The position numbers were made by a program, and so were the translations under genes. The notes beneath the pieces were generated by a model. The model ran no database searches, was not told where the DNA came from, and saw only the letters and a program-made list of their open reading frames with translations. Shown here one piece after another: positions 8,717 to 20,121 of a stretch of DNA of 64,000 bases (within the stretch, counting starts at the first letter, position 1; every line of letters starts with the position of its first letter). Source of the stretch: Lepraria neglecta (lineage: Eukaryota > Ascomycota > Lecanoromycetes > Lecanorales > Stereocaulaceae); NCBI GenBank assembly GCA_033220425.1, contig CM065646.1, positions 1,619,501 to 1,683,500 of the forward strand. The letters run 5' to 3'.

Positions 8717-11471
8717 CTACAACGCACTCAATACACTTTGCACACCCACACTACCCGCATCTTCCCTCCTTAACACATACGGTCGCATATCACCTCTGTC
8801 CCATGCACCTCCGACCCCTCCTTTGCCTCTCAACCTCTCCTTCAAGGCCTCAGGCCCAATGACGAACAGATTGCCAATCTCTGTCAACACTTCGAAGCTA
8901 GGATTGAAGGATGGATCTAGATCCCAGCTGCGTAGCAGTTCGATGTATTTGCTAATATCTTTCGTAACCATTATGCCACCAGCGGCGTTGACCTGAAATT
9001 TCTTGAAGTGCTCGAGTAGAAGGGTGCGAACGTTGATTGCAAGTTCGGTCAGAAGAGATGTGAGATTGGGAGATGGTGATAACGCTGTTAATGCGAGGTT
9101 GTGGAAGCGCGTTAAGAAGCCAAAAATTGACTGGCAGGTCTAGATGCATTGATCAGCACGATGCCTTGAACATTGGCCTGGGAGGGGCGAACCGAAGTCT
9201 GAAGCTGCTCAAGCCATGCACCACCTCCAGTTAGAGCGTCGTCTCGAGGACGGAAGTCCATCTTATTTTGGCGTGCAAGAAGCTTGTTGACCCATGTAAT
9301 CACGACGTCAATAGATCTCTGTATGATGCTGTTGACTTTCTCCTCCATTCTGTCCATGGCTTGATTTGAAGTCTTCTCCATGTTACGTCGAATAGTGACA
9401 TTGGCTTGAGCAAGCGGAACGAGCACTGTCCGCACACATGTGCTCATCAAGTGTAATATGCTGATAGCCGAACGTAAGCCGATCAGGTATGAAAGATCTG
9501 GTTCGTGTTTGGCAGTCTCCTGGCCAGCCGCAATGTCAATTGCCCTGTAATCACATTAGCCAAGCGTAGCGTCAACCATTGCGCTACTCACGAATCTAAT
9601 GCGGTCTCGATATAAATCTCCCCCATGTTGGCCAGTAAGAGATTGAGTAAGGCTGAGACATCTTTGGCCGTCTCATTACCTCCGCTGAGTTCTAGGCCTC
9701 TGCCCACAGCTTCAGCGAGCCACTTCATCATGCGCTTCGCGTTGTCAACACTCAGCACCCCGTCTTGTTCTGTCACTTCGATCTCCGTTTGCGTCTTGGC
9801 ACTTTCAGTGTCTTTAAGACCAGCGACTCGGAGCAGCATCGCTTTCTGAGCTGGTGCCAGATCCGATGAATCTAGTCGTTCAACATACGCATCTCGAGCA
9901 GAGGCTAACATTTCGCTTCCTGACTTGGCTAATGATTTCATAAATGTGGTGGGTATCTTCCGTCTTCGAGACTGTAAATGATTAGCTGCTGCCTCTCTAT
10001 AGTGATAGTGAGCACGACTTACATGGAAAATGGTGAATTTAAATAGTAACGACGAATATAACTCTTCTAAACTCCGCTTTTCTCGCTCAATGTACGACGA
10101 CCCAACGAAATATGGTACAAACAAGTCATCAAATTGCTGATCAAGTGTAATTGCTATTTGAGGCGAAGCTGGTTCGGGATGCTCTGTCAGGCCGTGTGCT
10201 TTTAGATCGTCTATTAGGGTACTTAGGCAGCTTCTGGCAGCTTGTAAAGATCTCAGGAACGCGAGTGACGAGATGGTATTGGCTTTTTCGAGGACCATCT
10301 CCAGTCTTTGCTGTATCGATTGCTGGAAGACCCTCTGTAGGAATTTCCCAAGCACTTGATCGGAGTAAGGGAATGCTCTTTTGATGATAATCGATTCTTC
10401 CTGCATCACAACCTTGACTTCGTTTACAAGTGATTGCAAAGTCGGCTCAACACCAGGAGGCTCCCCGTCAGGGTCTGCCAGTCGATCCCATGTCTCGGGG
10501 TCTCCAGCGACATCATCTGTAATTAGCTGGCTTCTTTGAATGAAGAAGTCATGCTGGTTGACAAAGGCTGCTATGACGCTTGCACCTGCATTAAAGTCAT
10601 AGAGCACATTGGCGCATTCTCGCATGCCTTCGAAGTTTTGCCTTCTGTAGAAATCATCGAAAGACTTAAGTAGATCCTTCTCAAGGGTTTCCAAGAATTT
10701 TTCGATCAGCTCTCGAGTATTGTGATGACGCCTGTTCCGGTCGAAGTCTGGTCCATGGGTTCCATTTACACCATTGGCGAGCTTTCCATTCCCATTGGCG
10801 TAACCCCAGTTCTCAGGGTCGAGTCTTTGGCTGATCTTGCTCAGCTGACGCGCAATGTGTGCACATCGGACTTTTCCTTCTCCACTGCCTTGCCGCCGGA
10901 TATCCTCGAGTAGGTATAATTCACCACGCTCACTGACTTCCATCCAACACTGAATGAGAAACTTCACATCTAGCGCCCGTTGCCTTTGCCGATCCAGCTC
11001 TTCAAGTCGTTCTCCAATCTTGACCACCGCATTCCCTCCACTATCGTAGTCATCGCCATTTAGAGAGGCATCGAGGCGATTGAACGAGTCCACCGTCTGC
11101 TCAAGTTTCCGTCCCAGGCTCTGTACGTTCGCTGTATGTTGCGCCTCGGCTCTTCTCACTGCTCCCGAAAGCTCATTCTCTCGTAGTTCTAGATCTCCGG
11201 AGAGATCAGACATTCGATTGAGTGCATGTTCGAAGCTCCGTATGAGTGGCTTTGGGTCGAAGGCGTTGCCTTGGTTTGCTGGACCAGATGTGCGATTGGG
11301 GGGAACTGCGCTGTCGGATAGAGCTTCCACAAAGTCTTTGACGATGAAGTCTCGGTTGGAGAAGGTGTCTAGTGTAAAGACAGGTGCTTGTGGAAACACT
11401 GATCTAGAGGAGTAACTCGATGGGGCGTGGTTCTGGGAGTTGGCAGACGCCGTGCTAAGAGTACCGGGCAT
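8717..11471 (-). CDS. SEC10: Exocyst complex subunit Sec10
   Basis: Four exons: 11471-10023, 9971-9592, 9544-9172 and 9130-8717, giving about 871 residues from MPGTLSTASANSQNH. Sec10 is part of the octameric exocyst that tethers secretory vesicles at growth sites such as hyphal tips. Family features include FDDFYRRQNFEGMRECANVL, KRAFPYSDQVLGKFLQRVFQ and the C-terminal FLTRFHNLALTAL and VTKDISKYIELLRSWDLDP. Introns of 51 and 47 nt have clean donors and branch points. The last intron is less certain: a GTTCAA donor at 9171 (41 nt) or a GTTCGC donor at 9192 (62 nt) both keep the frame. It shares a 422-bp divergent upstream region with NUS1. Confidence 0.93.
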
Positions 11472-11893
11472 CTTGCTCCAATTGGTGTTGGACCATGAGG
11501 CTCGAAGTCTGTTGTTAGCAACGGACACAAATACGCATTTCGTGCATTTACTGACGGGTTTGGCCGTTCGAAGGGTCTCGCAGCTTGAGCTCGATTGATA
11601 TGGAGATGACAGCGGAAAGGTGCCGCATACTTTCTGCCAAAATTCTTTCACGAATTGTCTCAACAAACCACTACTCGTTTACTTTCTGCCATTGCGAGCT
11701 GTTATCTGCTGCGAAACCTTTCATTTCTCATCAATCACTGAGTTTCAAAACAGCTGCACCCTTTACACGTTCTAAACCAGCGTCTGCAAGCTTCCAATCG
11801 GTGTTCTCGTCGCGCATCCTACCAGCAAAGAGGATCTGCCATTACCCTCAGCCACGTGGGAAGCCGAAATTGCTTCCTCCAAGCTGATCCACA
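11472..11893. promoter_or_regulatory. Divergent Sec10/NUS1 upstream region
   Basis: A 422-bp gap separates the Sec10 and NUS1 start codons, which point away from each other, so both promoters must lie here. I see no clear TATA box. Short frames inside it are not supported. Confidence 0.6.
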
Positions 11894-12948
11894 ATGGTGC
11901 TATCTAAAGAGACCAACGCCTATCGCCAAGATGTCCGCGCAAAGGGGGCCTTTCTCACGCCCCAACAACGCGAGGACCTGCTCAAACCATACCTCCCTGC
12001 TCCTCCACCGTCAATGGCATCAAAGGCTCCCACTACTCGAAAAGGAATGTCCCAACCGGTGCTATCTTTCGCCAGTACCCAAATACACCTTTTCGTCTTC
12101 ACCATAATACATCTCTTGTTCTCTGTCTATGTCCGGATTAGACAGACCTACCATGTTCTTCTGAACCAGGTCTTTGCTATTCTCTACTATCACCACAGGG
12201 CGCCAGAGCTTGTAAAACAAGATGTGAAGAATCTCAGCAGGCTACCGAAGCATTTGAGCGTTATATTGGAGCTGAAGGGGGAAGAGCGAGGCACGACTGG
12301 GGTGGAGTCTTTGATGGACGAGTTGGCCGAGTTATCTGCTTGGTGTGCATGTGTGGGGATACCGATGTTGAGTGTGTATGAGAAGACAGGTATGTCCCTG
12401 ATGCACGGAGCCAGACGTGGCCGATCCTGTTCAGAGTCTGACGTGGAGAAGGCATACTCAAAGCATACCTTCCAAACACTCATCGAACAGTAACTTCCAA
12501 GCTACACGCCTATTTTGGAAGGAACATACCTTCTCTCCAAATCCGAGCACCACATATACCATCCTTACTGAACGGTGGAAGCTCGGAGGAATTGGATCAG
12601 TTGGACTCTCCGTCAGGTCATCTATTAATATTACTACTCTCAGCCGAAGACGGCCGCTCTACGCTTGTCGACCTCACCAAAACTCTGACGGAGATGTCGC
12701 AGCGGAAGAAGCTGTCCCCAAATGATATATCACTGGATCTTGTGGATGCCGAGATTACGGGAAGTGTAATGGATGAACCTGGTCTCCTTGTGCTCTTCGG
12801 ACCAAATGTTGAATTGCAGGGCTATCCTCCCTGGCAGATCAGGTTGACGGAGATCTTCCATGTGCAGGATAATACTGATGTAGGGTACCAGGTCTTCCTT
12901 CGAGCATTGCATAGTTTCGCGAAAGCACAGATGAGGTTTGGGAGATAA
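11894..12948 (+). CDS. NUS1: NUS1, cis-prenyltransferase regulatory subunit
   Basis: Exons 11894-12389 and 12452-12948 with a 62-nt intron (GTATGT, branch CTGAC, acceptor AAG) give 330 residues. NUS1 pairs with the catalytic Rer2/Srt1-type subunit in the ER membrane to make dehydrodolichyl diphosphate, the precursor of dolichol for glycosylation. A membrane segment lies near residues 65-90 (IHLFVFTIIHLLFSVYV). The cis-prenyltransferase-like fold follows, with LHAYFGRNIPSLQIRAP and LVLFGPNVELQGYPPWQIRL. The C-terminus MRFGR carries the R-x-G motif that the Nus1/NgBR family contributes to activity. Intact and of usual length. Confidence 0.93.
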
Positions 12949-13602
12949 TGACCCAAGCAACGGGCAGATGCGGCCACAAGACTTTGCGCTATTGGGGAAG
13001 CGAAACACAAAGAAATCAAGGTAGCGTCTCGTGGCAATGCAATTTATTCGGCCGCGCGTCATCTCCATGAACAATCGGCCAGGTGGATGTATGAGAATCA
13101 TGGTCCATTCACAGCCAACCCATGCTAAGCAAGACTCTCCGAAGACCGTGGTTTACATGGTGAATTTGTGAATCCAAATGCCGGCGGAGAACTATCACTG
13201 GGAGTGTTGCCACTCTGTTCACCATTCGGGATAACGGACAGGGCGACAGATAGCCTTCATGCGGGGAAGAGTGCATACAAAGGAAGGCTTTGCCCCATCG
13301 TATTCATTCACTCCTATCATAATGTCGCCACTCGTAGGTGCCAATACCCAATCGTGAAGCGGTGGAAGTGATGGACCGAGGCCTCGTACCCGGTGCTCCG
13401 AGTTTAAAATTGGAACTCGGGGCAAACAGATGACACAAGAATGAACATGAGTGTTAACCCTTGTGGATTCTCATCGCACCGTGGTGAAGACGTTCTTGCT
13501 ATACTTATCAAGCCAGGCACCTTTCTAGGCTTGACGATCAGTCATGCACCCACACGAAATCAACGCACACCAACCTTCTGACTGAGCCTCAAGCACGAAA
13601 GC
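12949..13602. other. Intergenic, no supported gene
   Basis: Downstream flank of NUS1 and upstream flank of the Cys-rich membrane protein. Only short frames without features were seen. Confidence 0.5.
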
Positions 13603-15097
13603 ATGTCTTCAGCAGAGTTCAATTGCGAAACAGGGCTCAATTACTTCGACTGCGGGAACGACGACCAGTAGGTCTTCTCCAGCCTCAGATCTCCTCTTCT
13701 GAACACCTTCGGGAGTTCCTAGACATGTTTCGGAACTCCCTTACTCCTGATGAACTCCCAATCACATCTTAAAAGAGTAATCACTGACTGGAGAACTACA
13801 ACAGAGGCTGCTGTACCGTCAATCCTTGCAATCTGGGGCTCGGATGCCCGGACGCCGCCAATGTCAAATGTAACGATGGACTGGGAGAGACACCATGCGG
13901 GGCTCTCTGCTGCCCTAATGCCACGTCTTGTATGTGGCTGGGATACACGTGCGGACTTTTGAAGAACAACACTGTTGTCACTGTCTTTCCCGACCAGCCT
14001 ACTTTCATCACGACTGCAACAACATCAACATCCAAATCCACGAGTAGGACGACACGCCTTATAACTACCACATCCACCCCCACAAGTAGCACGACAATCC
14101 TTACAACTACTACAACAACTGGCGTGTCGGCCGATGCAAACCCACTTACTGTACCCTTACCCTCAGCTTTCCTATCCGCTTTGTCCGTTGCATCAGCCCT
14201 ATCAATCGCAGCGGAAAGTATTCTTCTCCCAAAGCCGGCGGTATCTTCATCAGCAGATGCGACCGCACCTTCGCCGCTTGTCTCGCCGTCTATTTCGTCC
14301 TCGTCATCAACTTCACATGCAGCTACAATTGGCGGCTCGGTTGGAGGAGTTGCCGGAGTTGTTCTGGCCGCATTGCTCATAAGGCTTCTATGGCGTAAGA
14401 GGAAGAGTCCAGATCGCGTGAAAGGCACCCATGATCGAGAATCTGGCATGCAAGGCAAAGATGTTGATGGGGCTGGAGGTCCATTCAAGGCAGAAAACGG
14501 TAAGTCTAGAACAACAGTTTACGCGTTTCGACCTGCCTCATCAGGCCAGTGTGAGGCGGCTCATGTTTCTGCATGAGGGGTTCTCTGTCTGCTGCGGCTA
14601 AGCCAATGGGATTATCTATTGTGGATCATTCACTAGAGGGACTTCGGATAAATGCTAATGGGGAAGCTGCAGGTACCAGCGGAAATGCAGTCAAGACTAC
14701 CAGATTCTCGCTAATCTCGCTACTATCACCCAAGCGACACGCCAAAAACTCCTCCTTCTATAGCTCGGCCCCTCCCTATGCTGAATTGGAACACCCCAAT
14801 GGCAACGTCTCGAATCCAGAACTACCTGCAAAGCCTCCATCGCCAGTGGAGCTATCCCCGGATGGAGCAAAATCAGCTCCTATTCCGCCTAGACGAGTAT
14901 CGGTTTCTAGCTGGACCGATATCACTAGTAATGCTGGTACGGCACCAGAGGTAGTTGATGGACCTGTGGTGAGCCCGATGACCCCGAATCTAGATGTGCC
15001 TATGGACGACAAAAGGGGTAGGAGGGGAGAACGGGATAATGCACATGTCATGAGCTGGATGGACTACAAACGTGGGCAGCCGAGCCCAGCGAGATAG
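13603..15097 (+). CDS. Cys-rich, Ser/Thr-rich single-pass membrane protein
   Basis: Exons 13603-13667, 13805-14499 and about 14556-15097 join in phase to 433 residues. A short N-terminal extracellular-type module has regularly spaced cysteines (FDCGNDDQGCCTVNPC, then CGALCCPNATSCMWLGYTCG). A Ser/Thr-rich stalk with many TTTT and SSSS stretches follows. One membrane helix (GGSVGGVAGVVLAALLIRLL) is stopped by RKRK, and a long cytoplasmic tail ends in a Pro/Ser-rich region. This is the layout of Mid2/WSC-like cell-wall sensors and SKG6-type fungal proteins, but no named domain is certain and no classic signal peptide precedes the Cys module. The last intron acceptor (TGTGAG) is weak; the first intron (137 nt, branch CTGAC) is convincing. 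Confidence 0.75.
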
Positions 15098-16198
15098 AGC
15101 AAATCGGTTGGAGCATTAGGAAGGAGGCTACATGGAAATAAGATCGAGATCAAGCTCAACGGTTGTATCCGATCGAAACGGCTTGCTAGTGTACATAGTT
15201 TCATTGTATCTAATATTCTTGCGTCCACTGTCTAAAGATGGCTGGCTTGGTCACGAGACCTCGATTCAGACATGCGACATGCCGGACTGGAAAAGCACAT
15301 GCTAGTTCTCATCTACAGTAAAATGCCATTGTTCATACCGCAACCGATGACTAGAAGTAATCACTCCTCCAGAAAAAGCGGCAAGCATCTCCCGAGATTC
15401 ACCTGCAAGGGACCATCTACATATCTAACTAGATCCAGCAGGAACGGTTCGGTACCAAATGAAAGTCCGGCGCATGCAAGACATCATCGCGGCACATCTT
15501 GAACTAATAGTTTTAGAAGCAAGCACACGAGCAAGCAATTCAACCAAACCCAGATCACGCCGAAGACAGTCTGGCTATAATTCAATAGTCAGCTATGCAG
15601 GGTGGAGAACAAAAAGGATTTGGGCTTGATGAGGGGTCTTTATGCAGTTCGTATTGCTGCAGCCAACCCATAGATGCCCTATAGCCGGATAGTAATAGCC
15701 TTTATCGATAGTGACGCGCTAGATCTGAACCGCACCAAGCTCGAGGCCTGATTGCTTTTGTTTACGGAGCCTTCCACTCCAGGAAGCTCATTGCCCACTA
15801 AAACATCGCCGTAAGTGTGGTCCAAGCTTTTAGGGCCATAACTTAGCTCTTCCACACTGGGAAATTGGCTGACAGCACTCTTGCCATCTCTCCACGATAA
15901 TCCCTGTCAAAGCCTATCATATCTCCACTTTGGCCCCCTATTCGGGACTTTGCTAAGCTCAGGCGTGCATATCCGTCATGCAGCCTTCATGTCGGCAACT
16001 TCCTTGCTTGGAGGCGTACACGACTTCTGCATGAGCGATATTCCTTCCTCATGGAGAGGGGTCGTCCACTCACAGGTGTTCCCGATACTTGGGATGAACA
16101 TTACGAATATAAAAGGGACCTTCTTCTACGTACATTAATTGACCTTCAGGTGTAGTCACTCGCTACTGCCTCGCACCTATAATGTAATATAATACGCT
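15098..16198. other. Intergenic, promoter side of the sedolisin gene
   Basis: No supported gene in 1.1 kb; the plus frames at 15272 and 15881 lack any family feature. The right end carries the TATA box of the protease gene. Confidence 0.5.
16108..16116 (+). promoter_or_regulatory. TATA box of the sedolisin gene
   Basis: TATAAAAGG lies about 90 bp upstream of the ATG at 16199, a normal spacing for a strongly regulated secreted protease. Confidence 0.55.
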
Positions 16199-18259
16199 AT
16201 GCGTTCCTCCCTTCTTGCACTCGCGGCTGCCCTCGGGGCTTCCCTCGTTGCCAGCGTCATTGCTGCTCCCTCCATCACCTATGTCCGGCACGAGAAGAGG
16301 AACAGTCTTCCCTTTGGATGGAAGACGGACAAGAAGATCTCCGGCCATGAGGTCCTGCCTATGCGGGTTGCTCTCTCACAGAGCAACCTCGACAAGGCAG
16401 AGGAATACCTGATGGAAGTCTCTCATCCCGACTCCCCCAAATTCGGCCAACATTGGACGGCCAAACAAGTTGCGGAGGCCTTTGCTCCCAAGCAAGAATC
16501 AGTCGACGCAGTGACCGAATGGTTGAGGAACTCAGGCATTGCTCCCGAGCGGATCTCCAAGTCCCAGTCCATGGGATGGCTACAATTCGATGCTACGGTG
16601 GCTGAGGCCGAAGGCCTGCTCAAGACGAAATACTACCTCCACAGGCATAAGGTCACGCGCAAGCCTCATGTTGCTTGCAACGAATACCATATTCCAGACC
16701 ACCTCTCCGCCCACGTCGACTTCATCACTCCAACTGTCCACTTCGACGCCAAGATTCCACAAGCTGCTCTGCTGAAGCGAGATATTGAGGAGCGGTATGT
16801 GGAAGAACGAGCACCGAAGACTACACTTTCGACCGCCGCAGCGGGAGTCCCTGTGCAGACAAAGGCCGCCGTCAAGGTCGTCACCAACCCTAATAACGGG
16901 TACCACCCCAAAAAGGGATCAGATATCAACATTCACAGCATCGCTGACGAGCTCACAAACTGCAACGTACACATCACACCCGATTGCTTGCGAGCGTTGT
17001 ATCTATTCCCACCAAATTTTATCGCCAACCCCAAGAACAGCTTTGGGTAAGTGAAATGCCTTTTCAAACCGCGACCAGCTTACTAACTACTCAATCCCAG
17101 CATCGTCGAATACACACCCGAAGCCTATCTCCAAGGAGATCTAGACTTGTTCTTCGCCAATTTCTCCAAGAACCAGGTCCAGAAGACTCCCATCACCGAC
17201 CTTGCCGATGGTGCCGTTGTTCAAACCACAACACAAGGCTTTGCGTACAACGGTGAATCGGATCTCGATCTCGAGTACGCAATGGCACTGGTCAACCCGC
17301 AGGAAGTAACCCTCTATCAAGTCGGTGACGAAGTTGAAGGAGCCTCCTTCAACACCTTCCTCGACTCCATCGACGGCTCTTACTGCACAGCAGCAGGCGG
17401 CGACGACCCAACGCAAGACCCTACCTATCCCGATCCTTTCCCCGGCGGGTACACAGGCCCAGAGAACTGCGGTGGCTTCGCCGCAACAAAAGTCATCTCC
17501 ACCTCCTACGGCTACAACGAAGCCGACCTTACAGCCGCCTACGAAAGGCGCCAATGCAATGAATACATGAAGCTCGGCCTGCAAGGGACCACGATCCTCT
17601 ACTCCTCAGGCGATAATGGCGTCGCTGGCAACGGCGGTCAATGCATCGGCGTAAACGGCACCTACAATAACGGCACCTCTGGCATGTTCAACCCCGGCTT
17701 CCCCTCTACATGCCCTTACGTGACCTCCGTGGGCGCCACGCAGATCAAGCCAGGAGCATCAGTTACCGCGCCAGAAGAAGCCTGCGAAACAGTAATCTTC
17801 TCCGGCGGCGGCTTCTCCAACGTCTTTCCCCTCCCCTCCTACCAAGCCACCGCCGTGAAATCCTTCTTCGCAAATAACCCTCCACCCTACACAGCAGCTC
17901 AATATAACAACACGCAGAAATCTCGCGGTTTCCCTGACATAGCTGCCAACGGCGCGAACTACGTCGTCGCTATCGATGGTGCCTTTACTCTTGTTTACGG
18001 CACTTCTGCTTCTTCCCCTGTCGTGGGGTCTATCTTGACGCTTGTTAACGAAGCGAGATTGACTATTGGGAAGAGCAGTATTGGATTCATTAACCCGACA
18101 CTTTATGCTAATCCGGGGATCTTAAATGACATTACGTCTGGGGGCAATCAGGGGTGTGGGACTCCTGGGTTTACTGCCGTGAAGGGGTGGGATCCAGTTA
18201 CGGGGTTGGGGACGCCGAATTTCCCTAAGCTGGTGGCGAAGTTTTTGAGTCTGCCTTAG
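16199..18259 (+). CDS. Secreted tripeptidyl peptidase (sedolisin, S53)
   Basis: Exons 16199-17046 and 17101-18259 (54-nt intron, GTAAGT..CCCAG) join in phase to 668 residues. This acidic extracellular serine-carboxyl protease removes tripeptides from protein N-termini. A signal peptide (MRSSLLALAAALGASLVASV) is followed by a pro-kumamolisin domain (about residues 35-180) and the S53 catalytic domain. Catalytic Glu and Asp are in GESDLDLEYA (E-x-x-x-D), the oxyanion Asp in YSSGDNGV, and the nucleophile Ser in GTSASSPVVG. The C-terminal calcium site is seen as LNDITSGGNQGCG and GWDPVTGLGTPNF. All key residues are present and N-glycosylation sites are frequent. It probably feeds on host or substrate protein nitrogen. 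Confidence 0.95.
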
Positions 18260-19069
18260 AGGGTGTTTTGAAAGAGGCATGAAGCGTGAGATTTATGTGG
18301 GTGGATTGAGGATTGGATATTTAAGGCTTGGGAGGAAATGAATTTTTCATAATTTAGCCTGAGGGAAAGTACCTATTCTGGCACTGCATAATTGCATAAT
18401 GTAGGAAAGGGTTATTGGATAATGTTTACTTTTATTTTTAATGCCACCTAAAGTATGAGTTTGCTCTGCATGTCATGGTCTCATCATCCTCATCACTGAT
18501 AGTAGTATGATTGATCCCCTTGGCCTTATCTCTTCTGAGTCCTGCTCTTCGAGCCATGCTCCTTCGATTTGAATCCACCAGACATTTTCTTCATCGACAC
18601 GACAAGTAATGGTACTGCCATTGAATTCGCTGCATACAAGCCCGAGCCCGAAATAGCTTTTTGGCTTTTGGATGGAACTTCTCATGTTGACAAGATGCAT
18701 CAATCAATAATCGTAGTGCATCTATCCTGGCCTATGCAATCCTTGATCTTAATCTTAATCTGGGTGCTTCATGAATAGTCCTTTTGCACCTATCTTGTAA
18801 GACGCCATGTGATGCCTGATTTTGAGGCGCCCTGGCTGGCACCAATGCATTTCCTTTGGTTCCACGGTCTTGATTTTCCGTTCTGCTCTCTGAGTTATTG
18901 GCAGCTCGAGTGATCATCCATCTGGCAGCTGGAATGCTTCGGCGCCCAAGGTAAAGCGGCGATGTTTAAGGTATTTAAGGCGTCCATGCCATCGGGCCAA
19001 CGCAGTCCCTGGGAAGACGAGTTGGCAGTCCTGTTCTCCGTGCTTGATGCGATTCTGTAGCTTCAACCC
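18260..19069. other. Intergenic, convergent gene ends
   Basis: Region between the convergent ends of the sedolisin and TAF3 genes. Short frames at 18473-18917 have no recognisable features. Confidence 0.5.
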
Positions 19070-19810
19070 TCATCTCGTATCCACACTAATCTCACTCAAT
19101 GGACTATCGCTCTCGCTCCTCGTTTGCATGTCTTCCCTAATTTCAGCTACTTCCTTTGGCTGGTTCTTCTCCCTAAGCATCTCTCCCCACGCTTGTATAG
19201 AATCCAACTCCCACCCCTCAATCCTAACCTCCCTCTCCCCGAGATCTTTACCTAGAGCCGTGCCTTGGTATCGAGCCTCCTCGCCGTCTTTAGTCTTCGC
19301 GTGTTTCTTTTTGAGTTGGGACAGGAAATCTTCTTTCGGCGCTTCCAACGCACTGGCCTCAGCTGCAGCAGCTGCAGTCTTCGGGTCCGTGAGATCGACT
19401 GGTTTCGCGAGGGCGTCCACTTCAGGCGTTAATTCCGCTATGCGTCTGATTTCTTTGTTCGTTTCGCCTGTACACCAGGCGATGAAGGCGTCGATGCCGC
19501 GCATATCCTCCTCGCCACGGACTTGCTCTTCCAGTTCTGATATTTGAGGGAACAAGGCGCCGACATCTTGCATAGCTAGCCGAATGTCTGTGATTGTGAG
19601 GTCGGAGGTGTCGTGGACTAGCGAGCCGTGCGGGGAGCGTTGGTGGTAGTGGTGTGAGGTTTTTTGCGCGAGGAGGATTAGGTAGCGGGATGTTAGGTCG
19701 ACGAGGGTGTCGAGGACGGAGGGGCGGGTGGTGGTGAAGCCGGTTGCGCGGAGGATGTGGAGGATTGGGGGGCGTAGGAGGGAGAGGGTTAGGGGGTCGG
19801 GGGATGTCAT
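19070..19810 (-). CDS. TAF3: TFIID subunit TAF3 (bromodomain-associated histone fold)
   Basis: Intron-free frame of 246 residues. TAF3 pairs with TAF10 through a histone fold inside TFIID and helps recruit the polymerase II machinery to promoters. The N-terminal 85 residues form the Bromo_TP histone fold (LLRPPILHILRATGF, RPSVLDTLVDLTSRYL, then ITDIRLAMQDVGALFP). The middle has RGIDAFIAWCTGETNKEIRR, typical of fungal TAF3. The C-terminal part is charged (FLSQLKKKHAKTKDGEEARY, with the fungal YQGTALGK continuation). No PHD finger is present, as in other fungal TAF3 proteins. Head to head with TAF7. Confidence 0.88.
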   Translation of the reverse strand: MTSPDPLTLSLLRPPILHILRATGFTTTRPSVLDTLVDLTSRYLILLAQKTSHHYHQRSPHGSLVHDTSDLTITDIRLAMQDVGALFPQISELEEQVRGEEDMRGIDAFIAWCTGETNKEIRRIAELTPEVDALAKPVDLTDPKTAAAAAEASALEAPKEDFLSQLKKKHAKTKDGEEARYQGTALGKDLGEREVRIEGWELDSIQAWGEMLREKNQPKEVAEIREDMQTRSESDSPLSEISVDTR

Positions 19811-20121
19811 TGTAAAGTGAGGTTTACATTTCGGGGCTTTGCGAGGGAGAAATAAGTTGGCTTCGATTTGTAGAAGCTGCCGTAGCAGGGAGAGATGTGT
19901 TATCGAAGCATTTTAGTTTGTGTCTTGGAGTGAAATGAGAGGAAGTGACGTTCTGTAGTACGAGCTCACTAGCGCGAAACTTGCCCGCACTCCTGGCTTT
20001 GTACCAATCACCTCTGCCTCTGTTCTGCAACATAGCGGCGAGGAGGAAGTCGAGCTAGTCTACGGGCCCTCATGCTCCTCTATACCTGCCTCAACCTTAG
20101 CACCACCTCTCCACCATCACC
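19811..20121. promoter_or_regulatory. Shared TAF3/TAF7 promoter region
   Basis: 311 bp separate the start codons of two divergently transcribed TFIID subunits. Both 5' regions must lie here, so a bidirectional promoter is likely. No TATA box was seen. Confidence 0.65.

Noticed and set aside
13796-14488. 230-codon minus frame opposite the Cys-rich membrane protein
   Set aside because: It mirrors the Ser/Thr repeats of the real gene, and the plus strand has splice-consistent exons and a membrane helix.
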